64,000 nucleotides of DNA from Polyodon spathula. Its lineage: Eukaryota > Chordata > Actinopteri > Acipenseriformes > Polyodontidae. The stretch covers positions 24,495,975-24,559,974 of the forward strand of contig NC_054547.1 of assembly GCF_017654505.1 (NCBI RefSeq), written 5' to 3'. Numbering within the stretch: the first letter of the stretch is position 1; the number at the start of each line of letters is the position of its first letter. Shown piece by piece: positions 1-11,233 of the stretch. The notes under the pieces were generated by a model. It did not search any database and was not told the origin of the DNA. It was given only the letters and a program-made list of their open reading frames with translations. Both the position numbers and the translations under genes were made by a program.

Positions 1-545
1 TGACAAACTATTTACTTGACCAACTCCAAACTTCACAAGCATCTACCCTGATACTGTGTAAATACAACTGACTTAAACCGAAATGACCGTGTGACTCATT
101 TCTTCTTGAAACTTCCAGAAATGTTCTTTGGCACCATTGAAGTGACTGATCTGACAATTGGCAGATATCACGAGCCAAATAAAGCTGAAGCTGCTGTGAT
201 ACAATTCAATAGTAAGATGGCTGCCGCAAATTTCAGCAAAATGCACCCTTGACAGCAGACTGCTTTCATTTGAAAAACCGTCTGACCAACAGACTCCAAA
301 CTTGGTAGGCATCGTTCCGGTGACAGCGGAATAAAAATGTTAAAATGGTTATGTTTCGTGAAACAATATGGCTGCCACTGCTGCATTCTTATATTTAAAA
401 CTGCTTCAGTTAAATGGTTCACTTGAGTAACTCCAAATTTGAAAACTATCGTGCCTGTGTCGGTAAAACTTATTTTCAAAAATGGCATTTGTGTGTTAAA
501 CAAGATGGCCGCCCAATGCATTTTTGCAAAAAAAAAAAAACTTTC
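1..545. repeat. Degenerate tandem repeat, about four units of about 140 bp
   Basis: Related blocks begin near 1, 140, 275 and 415. Each has a version of (G)ACTCCAAACTT...GCATC followed downstream by ATGGCTGCC-like words (217, 369, 505). The units are strongly diverged; no coding capacity is evident. Confidence 0.5.
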
Positions 546-3041
546 AAAATCATCTTCTGTGGAACTTGGCATATTGAGAACTAAACACGCTTAGTGCTAC
601 TAGGGCTTGGGAGCCGTAAAACTTTTTGGCAGTTGTAGTTATTTTACAAGGTGTTAATTAAGTAGCAGCCAGAAGAGTTTATGTAAGACTTATTAAATCT
701 GTAACAATGGTGAAAATTTGCTTTGGATTGTTATTGTCAACACATGTAGACACTACTATGCACTGTGCAGTATCACAAAGTCCCTAAACAATGTTAACAT
801 TAGTTCTGCATCGTATAAAAGGTTACTTTTGCCAGTACTTGCTAGTCTAGTAACCAGTTTTAAGTTTAAAGCGTTATTGTTTAAGTTTTCACACATGCTA
901 TACTGCCTTACAGTTACTGCATGATGTGGTGATCATTCCAATGTGTTATGTTAATGAACCAGAGTTAAAACTGAGAGTTAGCAAATGCCTATCATTAGTG
1001 TACTGCAGTTAATAATCCTTTCCAATTACTAATATCTTAATTGAAGGGTCATATAACAATGCCTATTGTAACTTATTTTTAGAAGGCCTTCTTTGTTCTC
1101 CAAGTTGTTGCAACAACATTGTAGATGTTATAACTAGTTAGATACTGTTTTAGCAGACATTTCATTAAGTAAACATGTTTAGTACAGTCTACTGTGCACC
1201 CAGCATTTGAATAACGCTTTACATTACATTGATCTGGGTGTGATTAAATGCATATCCTTTACAGTAAAATGTGTTATTTACATTATACAATAGTAATTAA
1301 ACCACATATATGCATGCCTGTATGTATAAACATTGCAAATTTCAGTAGCCATGATTGAAAAACCTGAACCAAATTTGAGTCCATTGATTCATTTAGTCTC
1401 TCTACAGACACACAACCAATAGTGCCATAGTTAACATCTAAATGTTTAGTAATATTTATTATGGAGGGGTGACAAATGAGCTTTTCAGTTAAAAAAAAAA
1501 GTCACTTCAGAAATCGCATTGATTTGCTACAGTGTTATTCATCACCAGCTACTTGTCTCGGGCAAGATTAGCCTCTAACCTACTGTGATATAGCTACTAT
1601 TTTTCTTGCAAGTTTGATTACTAGAAATATCGGGAGCACAATACTGTGTATACTGCATGATTGATTTGTACAGAGATCTTGTGGTATTGTGTTAAACTAT
1701 TACAGTATACTAAAGTTTTGATAAAGCTAGGCTGACTTATTTCTGGGTTTGGTCTGTGGAAAAGGTGGCAATCCTATTCTTTATGCACATGGAGTTTATT
1801 AGGGCAGTGTCTCTGTGGAGACAGACAAACTTCAAATCATTAATAAACTGACGAGAGCAGTACAGTAAAACAGCATTGGAATATATGAACAAAAAGGAAG
1901 CCACTCAGTTTTCCAGTGAAATTGAAGCGGAGAGGCAGGAGCGGATTCCGGGGGAAATCGCATTTCACAGAACAGCCCCGACCAGTGCTGAAAAACTATT
2001 ACTTTGAGCAGCAAGGCGAGTCATCGTTGTATGACAAATTTCTAAGTAGGCTGTGCAGATGTAGCAGTATTTGTTTTTGTTTTTTTAAATCATAAGAGTT
2101 TCATCAGTTCCCCCACAATTGCAACAGATAATTGTTTTTTTGTAATTTTCAAGTGAACACACCTTTAACATTCTACTGTGCTCATGCTGTCCCTGCCTAG
2201 AGCTGTGGTAGCACAGAGGTCTTCATTTTACTTCAGTTTCTATTACTCTACATTTTATTTTACTACACATTTAATAGACTGAAGTATTGTTTTGAATTTA
2301 GCGTGTTACTGTTTGTATGAAGTTTGATATTTAATGATAGAAATCAACAGTACTACAGTGCAACTTTTATATATTTCAAGGGGCTGATGACACACCCCTA
2401 AAAAAATATTGTTAATGTATCAGAAACCATAATACCACAAATGTTTGTTTGAACAGCACAAAAAGACAAGTTTGGTTCAATTCTGGCATTGTAGGGAGAC
2501 AGAGTGATGTCACTCCCCAAAAAAAACACAATATCTTAACTATAGCAGCACAAAGGACATAATTCAACGTTTGTGCTGTTTGTAGGGGGGCCAACTTCAG
2601 AGCTTAGAAGTCAGGAGTGTAACTATGGCAGTCAAAGCAGTAATCAAAGACAAATTGGGTGACAATAAATGTGGCCACCACTAGGCAAGCAAACAAGTGA
2701 TTTAGTGTGGTGTACATCCTGTCAAGTACAAGCCTGCTTACAATCTTGTCCTCCTCTTCCATTTCAAAATATGCTCTGGTAGACATATTTCCTGTGTATG
2801 TTTTTGTGATGCGTATCAAAGCTGTCTATTTTTGTTCCCAATGCATACCAATAACAAGGGTCAGAAAGAATCGATTGTCCTCCGACTTATTGCCAAGAGA
2901 CAACCTGGAAGAGAGATTGCACTATCAGGATTTCAAGTCCTGAAATTAGAGCACTCTAGCAGCATAGGGTTAACAGGATATCCTGCACGTGAGCAAAGCA
3001 GAAAGACCCCCCCCCCCCCTTCAAGTGCTTGCACTTCCTAC
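546..3041. other. HDLBP intron, no exon recognised
   Basis: This AT-rich stretch was read on the minus strand for the next vigilin exon (end of KH7, KH8) and none was found. A short minus-strand open frame at 2604-2819 is not recognised. Confidence 0.6.
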
Positions 3042-3128
3042 CTTTTTAATGTTGGCTCCTCCTTTTCCAATGATGTTCTTGTGGAACTGTTTGAAAATTG
3101 GAACCGAAACAGAAAAGCTGTTCTCCAT
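3042..3128 (-). CDS. HDLBP: HDLBP coding exon, start of KH7; last exon seen in the window
   Basis: This 87-nt exon encodes SVPIFKQFHKNIIGKGGANI and ends at AAAAAG|GTAGGA. A run of 13 C on the plus strand (3007-3019) lies 22 nt inside the following intron. Confidence 0.93.
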
Positions 3129-5760
3129 CTAAAATAGTTGAGAAAAAAAAAAAAAGTTTAGTTTAACAGCAATAGTAGCTGCATCAGCCCAAGCTCACAC
3201 AAACAACCTGGACAAAAAATAAAATTCTGCATTCAAGGTAAAGCGATATGTTGTTAACTCACCATTTCAGTGACCATCTTCTGCATGAATTTGGTACATT
3301 TCTCCACTTCAGTTCTGGGTCCTCTAAATTGGACAACGTCACTTTTTTGTGTAGGGTCAGGGAAATTGATGATTACCTTTTTTGGAGGGGAAAAAAAAAG
3401 CCAAAATCTAAAACCATGACCTACATTTAAAAAGGGCAACTGAAATGTTTAGGTCATCATGACCAAATCTTAAAGCCGACGTAACACAATGCAACTTAAG
3501 CAACTGTTGCAGCAACTTCGTCAAGCAATTTCCTCCAGATTGTTAAAAAATAATAATTTTGATTTTGTTGCAACGTTTCTGAAAACTTCGGTGAAACAAC
3601 CAATCAGCCAGATTTACATCGTGACTTCTACATAGACTGAGGAGAAAAAAAATAAACATGGTTACCAAAGAGACTTTAGTGGGGAACAAACTAAGATTGC
3701 ATTGATCAAATTGTTTTAAAAGTTATATACATATTGGATATATTTAATGTTAAATCATGTTACTGGTTATAGCTTAATTGATGCTGTTTTGAAGGCAAAG
3801 GGTGGTCACGCCAAATATTGATTTGATGCAGATTTCTGTTCACTCACTTTATTTTGTTAATTGATAAACTATTAACATGTCTATTTTTGAAAGCATTCTT
3901 ACTTTACAGCATCTTTTCACACCTGCCTAAAACTTTTGCATAGTACTGTATATATATATATATAATACAGTAATTTCCATTTGTAATGCACTTGTTTCAG
4001 GTCACAGGTTTTTATGGGATCTTTTGAATGAAGAACATTTCAAAACGGGATAAAAAAAAAAAGACAATCCCTGAAGGAATTGTCTGAACATTTGGGCAAA
4101 CCAAATAGTTTGCTTTATAGGTCTATTTATGTACATACGTATGAATTAAAGTGTACAGCTTAAATTTTGAATTCATTGCTATAAGCTCCCCAAATTAAGT
4201 TATTGTAAACAACTACTTAACCAAGTAAATATACAGCCTCACATACAAGCATTTTATTCTTGTAAGTGCATGACTCCAAACTGGTTATGCAGCCACATTA
4301 TGATACATTACCATTCTATAAAAATGTATTTGTTTCCTGAAAGTTGCCACTGGAAGTTGCCTGGTGTTATAGAAGTTGAAGCAACTTGGTTGCCAACAAC
4401 TCTTGATGCAACAGTTGCCAAGAAAGTTGCCTTGTGTTACACTGGCTTAATAATCCCAGACCACAGCTCACTGTACATCTTTACTAGGAAGGATATCAAA
4501 AGCACACCTGAATGTCAAGCAGTATACATTCAGTATACTGCACTGCAGGTTTTAATAAATCTACCAACACATGGTGGATAGCATATCAGTAAAAGGAAAG
4601 TGTAGATCCCCATTCCCTGCACTCGCATGCAAATGCAAGTTTGACATACAAGCTAATCACCAACAACCTACCTCCGGGAATTTATCACGGACTTCCTTGA
4701 TTTTCTCCCCTTTCTGGCCAATGATGGTTCGATGCAAACGGTGTTCAATAATCATGTCCTTTGTACGCTCGTTCTCCTGCACAATTAAAACAGATCAGTT
4801 ATGCTCAAAGCCAACTTTTTATTGTATAAAAAAAACACACCACTATTCACAATACTCATAACTTTGATGCACATGCCAACAATTGAGAACTACGATGTCC
4901 CCAGATACAACCACTGCAGCAGATACAGCAGCCTCAAAAGGCAATTTGTTTTAGCAGTTGTCCAGGATTAATTTGTAACTATTGAGACCACAGTATAAAT
5001 TCTACCCTAGAACAAGCAGAGCCCTCAAGGCTTGTACTTGTGCACCACAGTAGGAGACAGAGGACAGGAAACTCACCATGCGGGATGCCAGCTCCAGCAG
5101 CTCCTTCTTGGCTTCGATCACACCTTGGGGGTCGCCCTCAATCCGGATCAGGTTGCTCTTCTCATTGTCCGGAGGAATACGAACAGACACCTTGTACTGA
5201 TCCTTGATCCGGTTGACTAGGGAGAAAAAAAAAAGGAATTTGAGCAAGAGTACAACTGGGACAATCCAAAAGGAGTTTGAAGAGTTAGCATCTGTTTGTA
5301 TAAACCTTTCAGTCCCAAATGGGAAACTGAAGAATAAAACTCCTTTATTACACAACAGTTAGGAGTCCCACAAGGTTCCAACATACCATCACAAGTCACA
5401 TAAACATACAGCACTAAGATAAAGCGGAACCTTGAGGTGCCACCAGAACTGAAAAGATTAAATAACCTTAATACAATAAATCTCCAGCTCCACTAGAGGG
5501 TGGACTTACTGTTTGCTCCACCCTTCCCAATAAGATGACGATGGAACTTTGGATCCACAGTGATTTCAGTGTAGTCCATGCGGCTCACCTGAACAAGGAA
5601 GAGGGTGGAAAGTGAGAAGACAGGCTTCAATTCACATCACTACCCTCCTGACTAGAAACACTGTCGTGTTCTTATAGGTCTTAATTAAAAAAGGTCCTTA
5701 TTGGAGAAAAACAAAACACGCAAGTCACAACAAACCCAACCATACTACATACAAAAGGTT

Positions 5761-5803
<43 letters not shown>

Positions 5804-8800
5804 GTGGCAGCGAGGGTGGATTTCCACTAAATCCAAGGTCAATAGTATTGGATTATACAGCAATAAGAACACATTTGAAAATTAACTGATATTAATTGTC
5901 CCTGTGGGCATATATAAGAGCAATAGAATTTCCAAAACATGTTAGTATTCCATCATGATTGCTTTCCACATAGCTACAATTTCCATCATTTAAAGAAATA
6001 ACCAGTACACAGAATAAACCCAAACCTCCATTTCATTATTTTTTTCACTAAAGTGTACTTTATGCATTAAATCTGGTTAAGGGTTTTGCTCATTCCTGCT
6101 ATGCCTTTGGTGCCATACCAGACCCACAGACAGTTTGCACACTAGAAACAGTTAAGCACCACTATGTGCCACCAAATAGTCAGAAGGGATGTGAAGACTC
6201 ACTCACCAGGTCAACCACGATTGCTTCCAACTGACTCTGGACTTGCTGCATGTCCTTGGTTGGGCCCTCCAGGGTGATCTTATCCTCACCCTCTGTGAAT
6301 TCAATGTGAACCTGGCAAAAGAGGGGAGGGTGGAGGAAACCATTGGAGCAAGTACTATCAAAACACTTCCATTTCAAGAAGTGTTCCAAAACTGAATGCA
6401 ACATTAAATGCCTACAGGTAACCGGATGTAGATTTTTTTTTTTTGCGGACGCCCTTATTTCAGGGAGACTTATAAAATTGTTGCAAAAGTAGCACATTAT
6501 AAAATCACATTACAGAATATCATAATACAGACCAGAGCAGTTACGAAAGTACAAATCATTATGGTGCCTTTTGGTCAAGCCCACTCAAAGGTCTCCTTTT
6601 CTATAAAAATAAAACTTACCTTTGGCATCTGCTGTGTGATCTTGGCAAGATTCTGCCCCTTCTTGCCAATGATGAAGCGGTGCAGCCAGGATGGAGCAGA
6701 GACAGAGGCCACAGTGTAGCTGTTCGCCTAAAAAATATGCACGACAATGTCCCTTCTCAAAGTGAAATGAGAAAGCTATAACAGACTAGGTCCCTTCTCA
6801 AACTAAAGTTATACATTTGGATTAAAGTACAAAAAGCTTGAGCAAGCAATTTTTCTGGAAAAGTATTAACTTCAACGTAATCCTCATTTGAATCCTGGGA
6901 CAGCAGTAGGACAATTAAATGTTAAAATAGTTTAGTTAGAGGAATAAGTGCATACAACAATAAGTCAGTCCATTCCTGGTAGATTGGGAGCTTTGACACA
7001 ACTTCACTGTAGCCATGTTGAAGCCAAATTATTGGGATCATTTAAGACCTAGCTTGCCAAAGTTAAGATCAACCAGTTACAGGAATCAGACACTAATGGC
7101 CCAAAAGGCCTAGTCTCAGTCTTACTGTGGCATTTACTGACTTCCCTTGTCAGTAAATGGTCAACTACCCAATTTTAAATTTAAATGTTTAAATAAGACA
7201 TATGGCCAGTTTATTGTTGTAGACCCTGCAAAGCCTCCTACCTTAGCGTAGACCTCCGTCAGAGCCTGTCCAAGACGGTCCGGCTCTCCTCGCAAGATGA
7301 CAGTTTCAGAGCTGCTGTCAGTGGGTGGGATCTCAACCGAGACACCAGTCTTCTCCAGGATTTCATGCAGGGAGTTCCCCTTGGGTCCAATCACATACTT
7401 GTGCTGAGACTTCTTTACCTCCACTGCAATAGTGGTCACATTCTTCTTCTGCAAAGGGGAAGAACATGCGTGAGCATAATAGCAGCTTTAATGACAGATC
7501 TACATTCCAGAGCACTGCCACAAGTCTGTGGCAAAATTAATATGCTTTGGGTTTGCTGCATGTAAACATTAACCAGAATTGGCACAAGGGGGATGTTTCC
7601 TCTAATTGCCCTACTTTAACCCCAAAACAACTGTTACCAGTCAACCACAGATTAAACAAAATGACTATTCTCCACTCCCCCTGCCAGTTACCTTCTCCTC
7701 ATAGATCTTCTTTATGAGAATCACAGCCTGGGCCACCTGCTCTTTCTCCCCGGTGATGACTATCTCAGTCTTGTTGACACTGGGTGGTGGAATGTTGATC
7801 CTGGCTCCAGTCTCCTGCATCATGTCACTCACAACCTTGTTGAATGGCCCAGTAATGAAGGGATGGTAGACCTTCTCTACAGTTACACGCTCCACTGCAC
7901 GCTTGTCCTGCAAATACACAATCTTTCAGTTCAAATGGAGAAATCATTTGCAAGCCCACCACCTTCCCAGTCACCAAGAAAGACATTCAGAAGTTCTGAA
8001 AACTTGGTCTACAAGATATGGCAGACACATAGCTTGCAGGATGAAAAGCAAGAACACAAATTTTAATACATCTGGGTACACATGGTTCCAGCAATCACAA
8101 ACCAAGTTAAGCCAGCTACACTACCAAATTTCTATCATACTGGGCAGAATGCAACATCAAGGTTCAAGCACCCCTTGAAACCTTCAGCAACCGGCCACAG
8201 GATTAAACTGGTCTGCTCGTTACCTGCTCAGCAGAGATTAGGAGAATCTCATGCTTGGCCTTCTCAATGCCCTCCTTGGTGCCAGATATCTTGATCTGGT
8301 TGCTGATGTCGTCAGGCCGCGGGATCTGGATCTTTGTGGCAGTCTTCAGCTCCAGTTCCTGCAGCTTCTCGCCATTCTTACCAATCACAAAGCGATGGTG
8401 TTCTTTTGGGATAGCCACAGTCGCAGAGGCCTACAGGTCCAAAGGAGAGGGATAACTATTGGTGTTAATTTCTAAAATGAAATTATTAAAAAGTTACAAA
8501 ATTAAACCAATTGAAACACATTATATGGGTTCACAACACTAAAATAAAATATAAAGTGCTACTCAACTGATAGTAAATGTTTAACAAGTAGCAGAGATGA
8601 ATAAATAAATGCTCACCTGAGTCTGGAGTCGGGAAACAATCTCCTTCCTAGCCCTCATGACCTCTTCCAGCTTCCCAGAGACCATGATGGAGAGACCCTG
8701 GTCCTTGGCCATGGAAAGCTCCAGATGGGCCCCAGTCTTGTACATAATGTCCACACAGATCTTAGCCTGGTCACCTTCCCCAAACTGGTTCATGTCCTTG

Positions 8801-10178
8801 TATTTGCGCTCTTCCAGGGGCACATGGAACACCTGCAGAGTCAGGAAAGAAAAGCAATCAGTAAAACCCTTCATTACTGGGTCAAGTCCCAGTCACCTAG
8901 TAGTTTTTTTTTTTTTTTTTTTTTTTAATCTGGATTTTCACACATTTAACATGGTTTTGAGAAGAGTATAGAAAATTATTACTTGTCGTCTGCAATAAAT
9001 ACACCCAATGTTTAATTTTTAAACTATTACTGCATCCCATCTGGTAACCCTAATTACATGGGCAGTAGGAGAAACGAAAGGTTTGAGAAGTTTGGTCAAA
9101 CACCAAAATTTAAGCCAAAATGGACAAAACAATTACAGTACCTGCAAAATTACTTTCACCTCTGGTTCAACCCAACACTGTTCCAAGTTCCCAATTCATA
9201 AGCTGTACAACCTATAATTGTCCATTTCACGTTCTGAATCTGGACAGCTTGGAGTATTGTCTGACTCAGATTCTGAAGTAGTGAAGTCTCTGCATCACAT
9301 TGGTTGTTAGACTTGTGGTCCTAATGTTACCAGGTTTTGCAATGAACCTCAACCAACCAACAGGGATGAGGAACTTAATGGACACACTTCTGGTGCAATC
9401 CCCCACAGAATTCTCCCTACTTTACCTGGGTAATCATGGACGACTTAATTGGTCGAATCTTAGTCCAGGCATTGGCAGGTTCCTGGGTGCCATCAGGAGA
9501 GGCAGCTTTCTCGGGGAGAGGTGGAAAGGCCTCTCTGTAGGTAGGAAGGGTCCCTTCATCCTCAGAGCCAGGCTGCATGTCCTTAGCTGAAATACAACCA
9601 AGCATGCACAAATATCACACTGGGTGAGCCTTGCAGATTCCGACACATTAGCTTAGTTCTAGGTAGAAGATCTTTGAGGCTTGCATGACAAGTGTTCAAA
9701 CAGTAGTCTGTGCAGACTATTCTCTGATCTAAGGTGGCATTGTGTATTTTCCCAAATATGATATTCCCAAATGTGAAATTCCCTTATCACAATAACCAAA
9801 TGTGACCACTGGAGAGAAGTGCCAACACTTCTATTGGTTGACAAAAGCAATCTAATTCACCTAAACAAAGCTAAAAAGCAGCATTAATCCATAGATATTT
9901 CCTGGGAATGCAAATGTCAGTAAGAGTTGTTCTCGAATCTGCAATGGTGTAGAGTAGACGACCAAAGGACGTAGAACAGTTGAATCTGGGCCCAGTCAGA
10001 TTAATCTCATGGGGGATCCACCCACTGTGGACACAGGCTTGTAACAGCAGGGACAGATATGAATAAGGATACGGTAAATAGCAGTGGAGGGGGAGCACCT
10101 ACCTCCAAGCTGCTCTGGCAGGAGGCCACTGCGATGCTCATTGAAGCTCTCCTGCGTAAGTACGGCGACAGAGCTCAT
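3042..10178 (-). CDS. HDLBP: HDLBP (vigilin), 5' half of the gene, 13 coding exons; continues beyond the left edge
   Basis: Vigilin is a cytoplasmic and ER-associated protein with many KH domains that binds mRNAs and tRNAs. Thirteen exons with GT-AG borders join in one open frame of 1,821 nt (607 codons), about half the roughly 1,270-residue family length. The order is an N-terminal region (1-79), a KH-like segment (80-151), KH1 (152-220), KH2 (221-292), KH3 (293-361), KH4 (362-432), KH5 (433-505), KH6 (506-578) and the start of KH7 (579-607). GxxG loops are visible: GKNG in KH1, GPKG in KH3, GKKG in KH4, GKGG in KH5, GQKG in KH6 and GKGG in KH7. KH2 has the degenerate GPFN, as in other vigilins. 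The start ATG at 10178 gives MSSVAVLTQESF, the conserved vigilin start, with A at -3. The gene is divergent from SEPT2, as in human. No later exon was found in 1-3041, so the remaining KH domains lie outside the window. Confidence 0.97.
3263..3376 (-). CDS. HDLBP: HDLBP coding exon, second half of KH6
   Basis: This 114-nt exon encodes VIINFPDPTQKSDVVQFRGP and EVEKCTKFMQKM. Acceptor is CCAAAAAAG, an A-rich weak tract; donor is ATG|GTGAGT. Confidence 0.94.
3474..4447. mobile_element. Harbinger-like DNA transposon, internally deleted, in an HDLBP intron
   Basis: Inverted ends AGCCGACGTAACACA... and ...TGTGTTACACTGGCT are flanked by TAA on both sides (3471-3473, 4448-4450), the 3-bp duplication typical of PIF/Harbinger. 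The inverted repeats extend about 50 bp with GCAACTGTTGCA-rich sequence. A short stretch near 3660-3715 can be read as SGEQTKIALIKLF in one frame, like a MADF/Myb-type start, but is broken. No transposase remains. Confidence 0.7.
4672..4776 (-). CDS. HDLBP: HDLBP coding exon, first half of KH6
   Basis: This 105-nt exon encodes ENERTKDMIIEHRLHRTIIG followed by QKGEKI and ends at PE|GTAGGT. Acceptor is ATTGTGCAG. Confidence 0.94.
5077..5216 (-). CDS. HDLBP: HDLBP coding exon, second half of KH5
   Basis: This 140-nt exon encodes NRIKDQYKVSVRIPP and IEGDPQG through LELASRM. Acceptor is CTCCCTAG and donor ATG|GTGAGT. Confidence 0.95.
5510..5588 (-). CDS. HDLBP: HDLBP coding exon, first half of KH5
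   Basis: This 79-nt exon encodes VSRMDYTEI through HLIGKGGAN and ends in phase 1 at A|GTAAGT. The isoleucine codon ATC is completed in the next exon. Confidence 0.93.
5589..6206. other. HDLBP intron with a 40-G homopolymer
   Basis: The only notable content is the G run at 5763-5802; the rest is plain AT-rich intron. Confidence 0.7.
5763..5802 (+). repeat. Uninterrupted run of 40 G
   Basis: Forty consecutive G on the plus strand (C in the HDLBP transcript). Such a run can form G-quadruplexes and is a hotspot for length error in sequencing. Confidence 0.95.
6207..6311 (-). CDS. HDLBP: HDLBP coding exon, second half of KH4
   Basis: This 105-nt exon encodes VHIEFTEGEDKITLEGPT and the closing helix. 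Acceptor is TTTTGCCAG and donor CTG|GTGAGT. Confidence 0.94.
6312..6619. other. HDLBP intron, nothing seen
   Basis: Intron inside KH4 with a short T run; no other feature recognised. Confidence 0.6.
6620..6727 (-). CDS. HDLBP: HDLBP coding exon, first half of KH4
   Basis: This 108-nt exon encodes APSWLHRFIIGKKGQNLAK and ends at QQMPK|GTAAGT. From here the KH domains are split by introns, unlike KH1-KH3. Confidence 0.94.
6728..7241. other. HDLBP intron between KH3 and KH4, nothing seen
   Basis: Plain intron sequence; no repeat or snoRNA box pair was recognised by eye. Confidence 0.6.
7242..7448 (-). CDS. HDLBP: HDLBP coding exon, KH3
   Basis: This 207-nt exon encodes one KH domain with QHKYVIGPKGNSLHEILE and SVEIPP. 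Acceptor is TTTGCAG and donor AAG|GTAGGA. Confidence 0.96.
7692..7907 (-). CDS. HDLBP: HDLBP coding exon, KH2
   Basis: This 216-nt exon starts DKRAVERVTVEK and holds one KH domain. Its loop is GPFN instead of GxxG, so direct RNA contact through this loop is probably weak. Donor is AAG|GTAACT. Confidence 0.95.
7908..8223. other. HDLBP intron between KH1 and KH2, nothing seen
   Basis: Plain intron sequence. Confidence 0.6.
8224..8430 (-). CDS. HDLBP: HDLBP coding exon, KH1
   Basis: This 207-nt exon holds a whole KH domain with VIGKNGEKLQELE and IPRPDD. Both borders are phase 0. Acceptor is CTGTAG. Confidence 0.96.
8617..8832 (-). CDS. HDLBP: HDLBP coding exon, residues 80-151, KH-like segment
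   Basis: This 216-nt exon (72 codons) starts VFHVPLEERKYKDMNQFGEG and ends at RLQTQ. It is KH-sized but has no classical GxxG loop. Donor is CAG|GTGAGC. Confidence 0.95.
8833..9425. other. HDLBP intron, nothing but a T run
   Basis: Intron upstream of the KH-like exon; it contains a 22-23 nt T run near 8905-8927. Confidence 0.6.
9426..9586 (-). CDS. HDLBP: HDLBP coding exon, residues 26-79
   Basis: This 161-nt exon encodes the acidic, proline-containing linker with LPTYREAFPPLPEKA, which matches the vigilin N-terminal region. Acceptor is TTTCAG and donor CAG|GTAAAG. Confidence 0.93.
9587..10102. other. HDLBP intron after the start-codon exon
   Basis: It contains three short TTCCCAAAT-type direct repeats near 9740-9785; otherwise plain. 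Confidence 0.55.
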
Positions 10179-10216
10179 GGTCGAAATCCCACTTCACACG
10201 GAGTCCGGGTGTGCCA
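10103..10216 (-). CDS. HDLBP: HDLBP exon with start codon (CDS 10103-10178)
   Basis: A TCTTCCTCTTAG acceptor precedes 38 nt of 5' UTR. The ATG at 10178-10176 follows, encoding MSSVAVLTQESFNEHRSGLL. The exon ends in phase 1 at GAG|GTAGGT; the split codon becomes GCT (Ala) with the next exon. Confidence 0.93.
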
Positions 10217-11161
10217 CTAAGAGGAAGACACACAATGCATCAGAATACAGACTGAACCATTATCTATTGATATAAAGCATCAATAGATGGGGGGGGGGAG
10301 AAAACAACATCACACACAAAATACATCCCCAGGGTTTAATTTAAATGAGACTTGCAACTGTAAATCAAATGGTTTGTAACTGAATTCAAAGTCCTGACAT
10401 TGCTAACCATATCATACTGCCAAGTATACTCTAAAAACATTACTAAGTTGCTGCTTTGCAATTGAAGGGTGCGTTTAGTCGACTACCAGTATGAGCCTGA
10501 ATCACTTCTGTCCAGTTCACTAGTCACTACTACCCCTATTTAATAGAGGGAGAGAAGTCTAACATGTAATTTCTCATAAAACACACAAGAAAAAAAATCC
10601 AACACATTAAAGATGCACTTCTTGATTTATCAGGGCAGAATAGTATGCAGTTTAACAGGTAAAGTTACTACAGCAGGATAAATCTGAAAAGTACATTAAA
10701 ATTAAGTGAAATTAATATACATGTTACTGATGAGAGCGACAGGGTATGAAAATAAAGTGCTGGATTCTAAAGAACCTCAGCAGGTTAAATGCCTTGGAAA
10801 GCTAAGAGGATTTCCCTGCTAACCCCAATACCTTGTGCAGCTGCTCTGCAGAGGGCCAGCCTCAGCACACAGAGGGCAGGCAAACCAGGCTCCCTCACTG
10901 GGCCTCTGCACCAGCTCTGCCTCAATCAGAAATGCTCTGCTCTAACCAGGCTGACATTGGCAGCATTAAATTAGGCTTATCAATGGTTCTCAGCCAATAT
11001 GAGCAATGATAATGCATCCTCATGACCGGTTACTTCCAGTGAATACAAGGTCACCAGATTATGGGTTTACTGGATGGGAACGCAAACAAAATGCTGTCCA
11101 AAACAAAGTTTTGATGGTAAACTGCTTTTAAAATTAGCATTTCAGAAGTTACATTTCTTAC

Positions 11162-11233
11162 CAGCTAAATGGTCAGTTACCAGATAATCCGTCCTGATAA
11201 GCTTTCCGCTTGTGTCAGCCTGCCAGCTTTTGC
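11162..11233 (-). other. HDLBP: Possible HDLBP 5' UTR exon
   Basis: On the minus strand 72 nt are bounded by an acceptor (TGTGTTGTAG) and a donor (CTG|GTAAGA). It has no conserved coding content, so it could only be untranslated or alternatively used. Splice signals are the only support. Confidence 0.3.

Noticed and set aside
2604..2819. Minus-strand open frame with FEMEEEDKIVSRLVLDRMY, considered as a transposase start
   Set aside because: Too short, with no supporting ends or second domain.
5681..5889. Open frames with long proline or glycine runs
   Set aside because: They are translations of the 40-G homopolymer on either strand.
10790..10974. GC-richer block considered as an alternative HDLBP 5' exon
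   Set aside because: A possible minus-strand donor exists but no convincing acceptor or promoter was seen.
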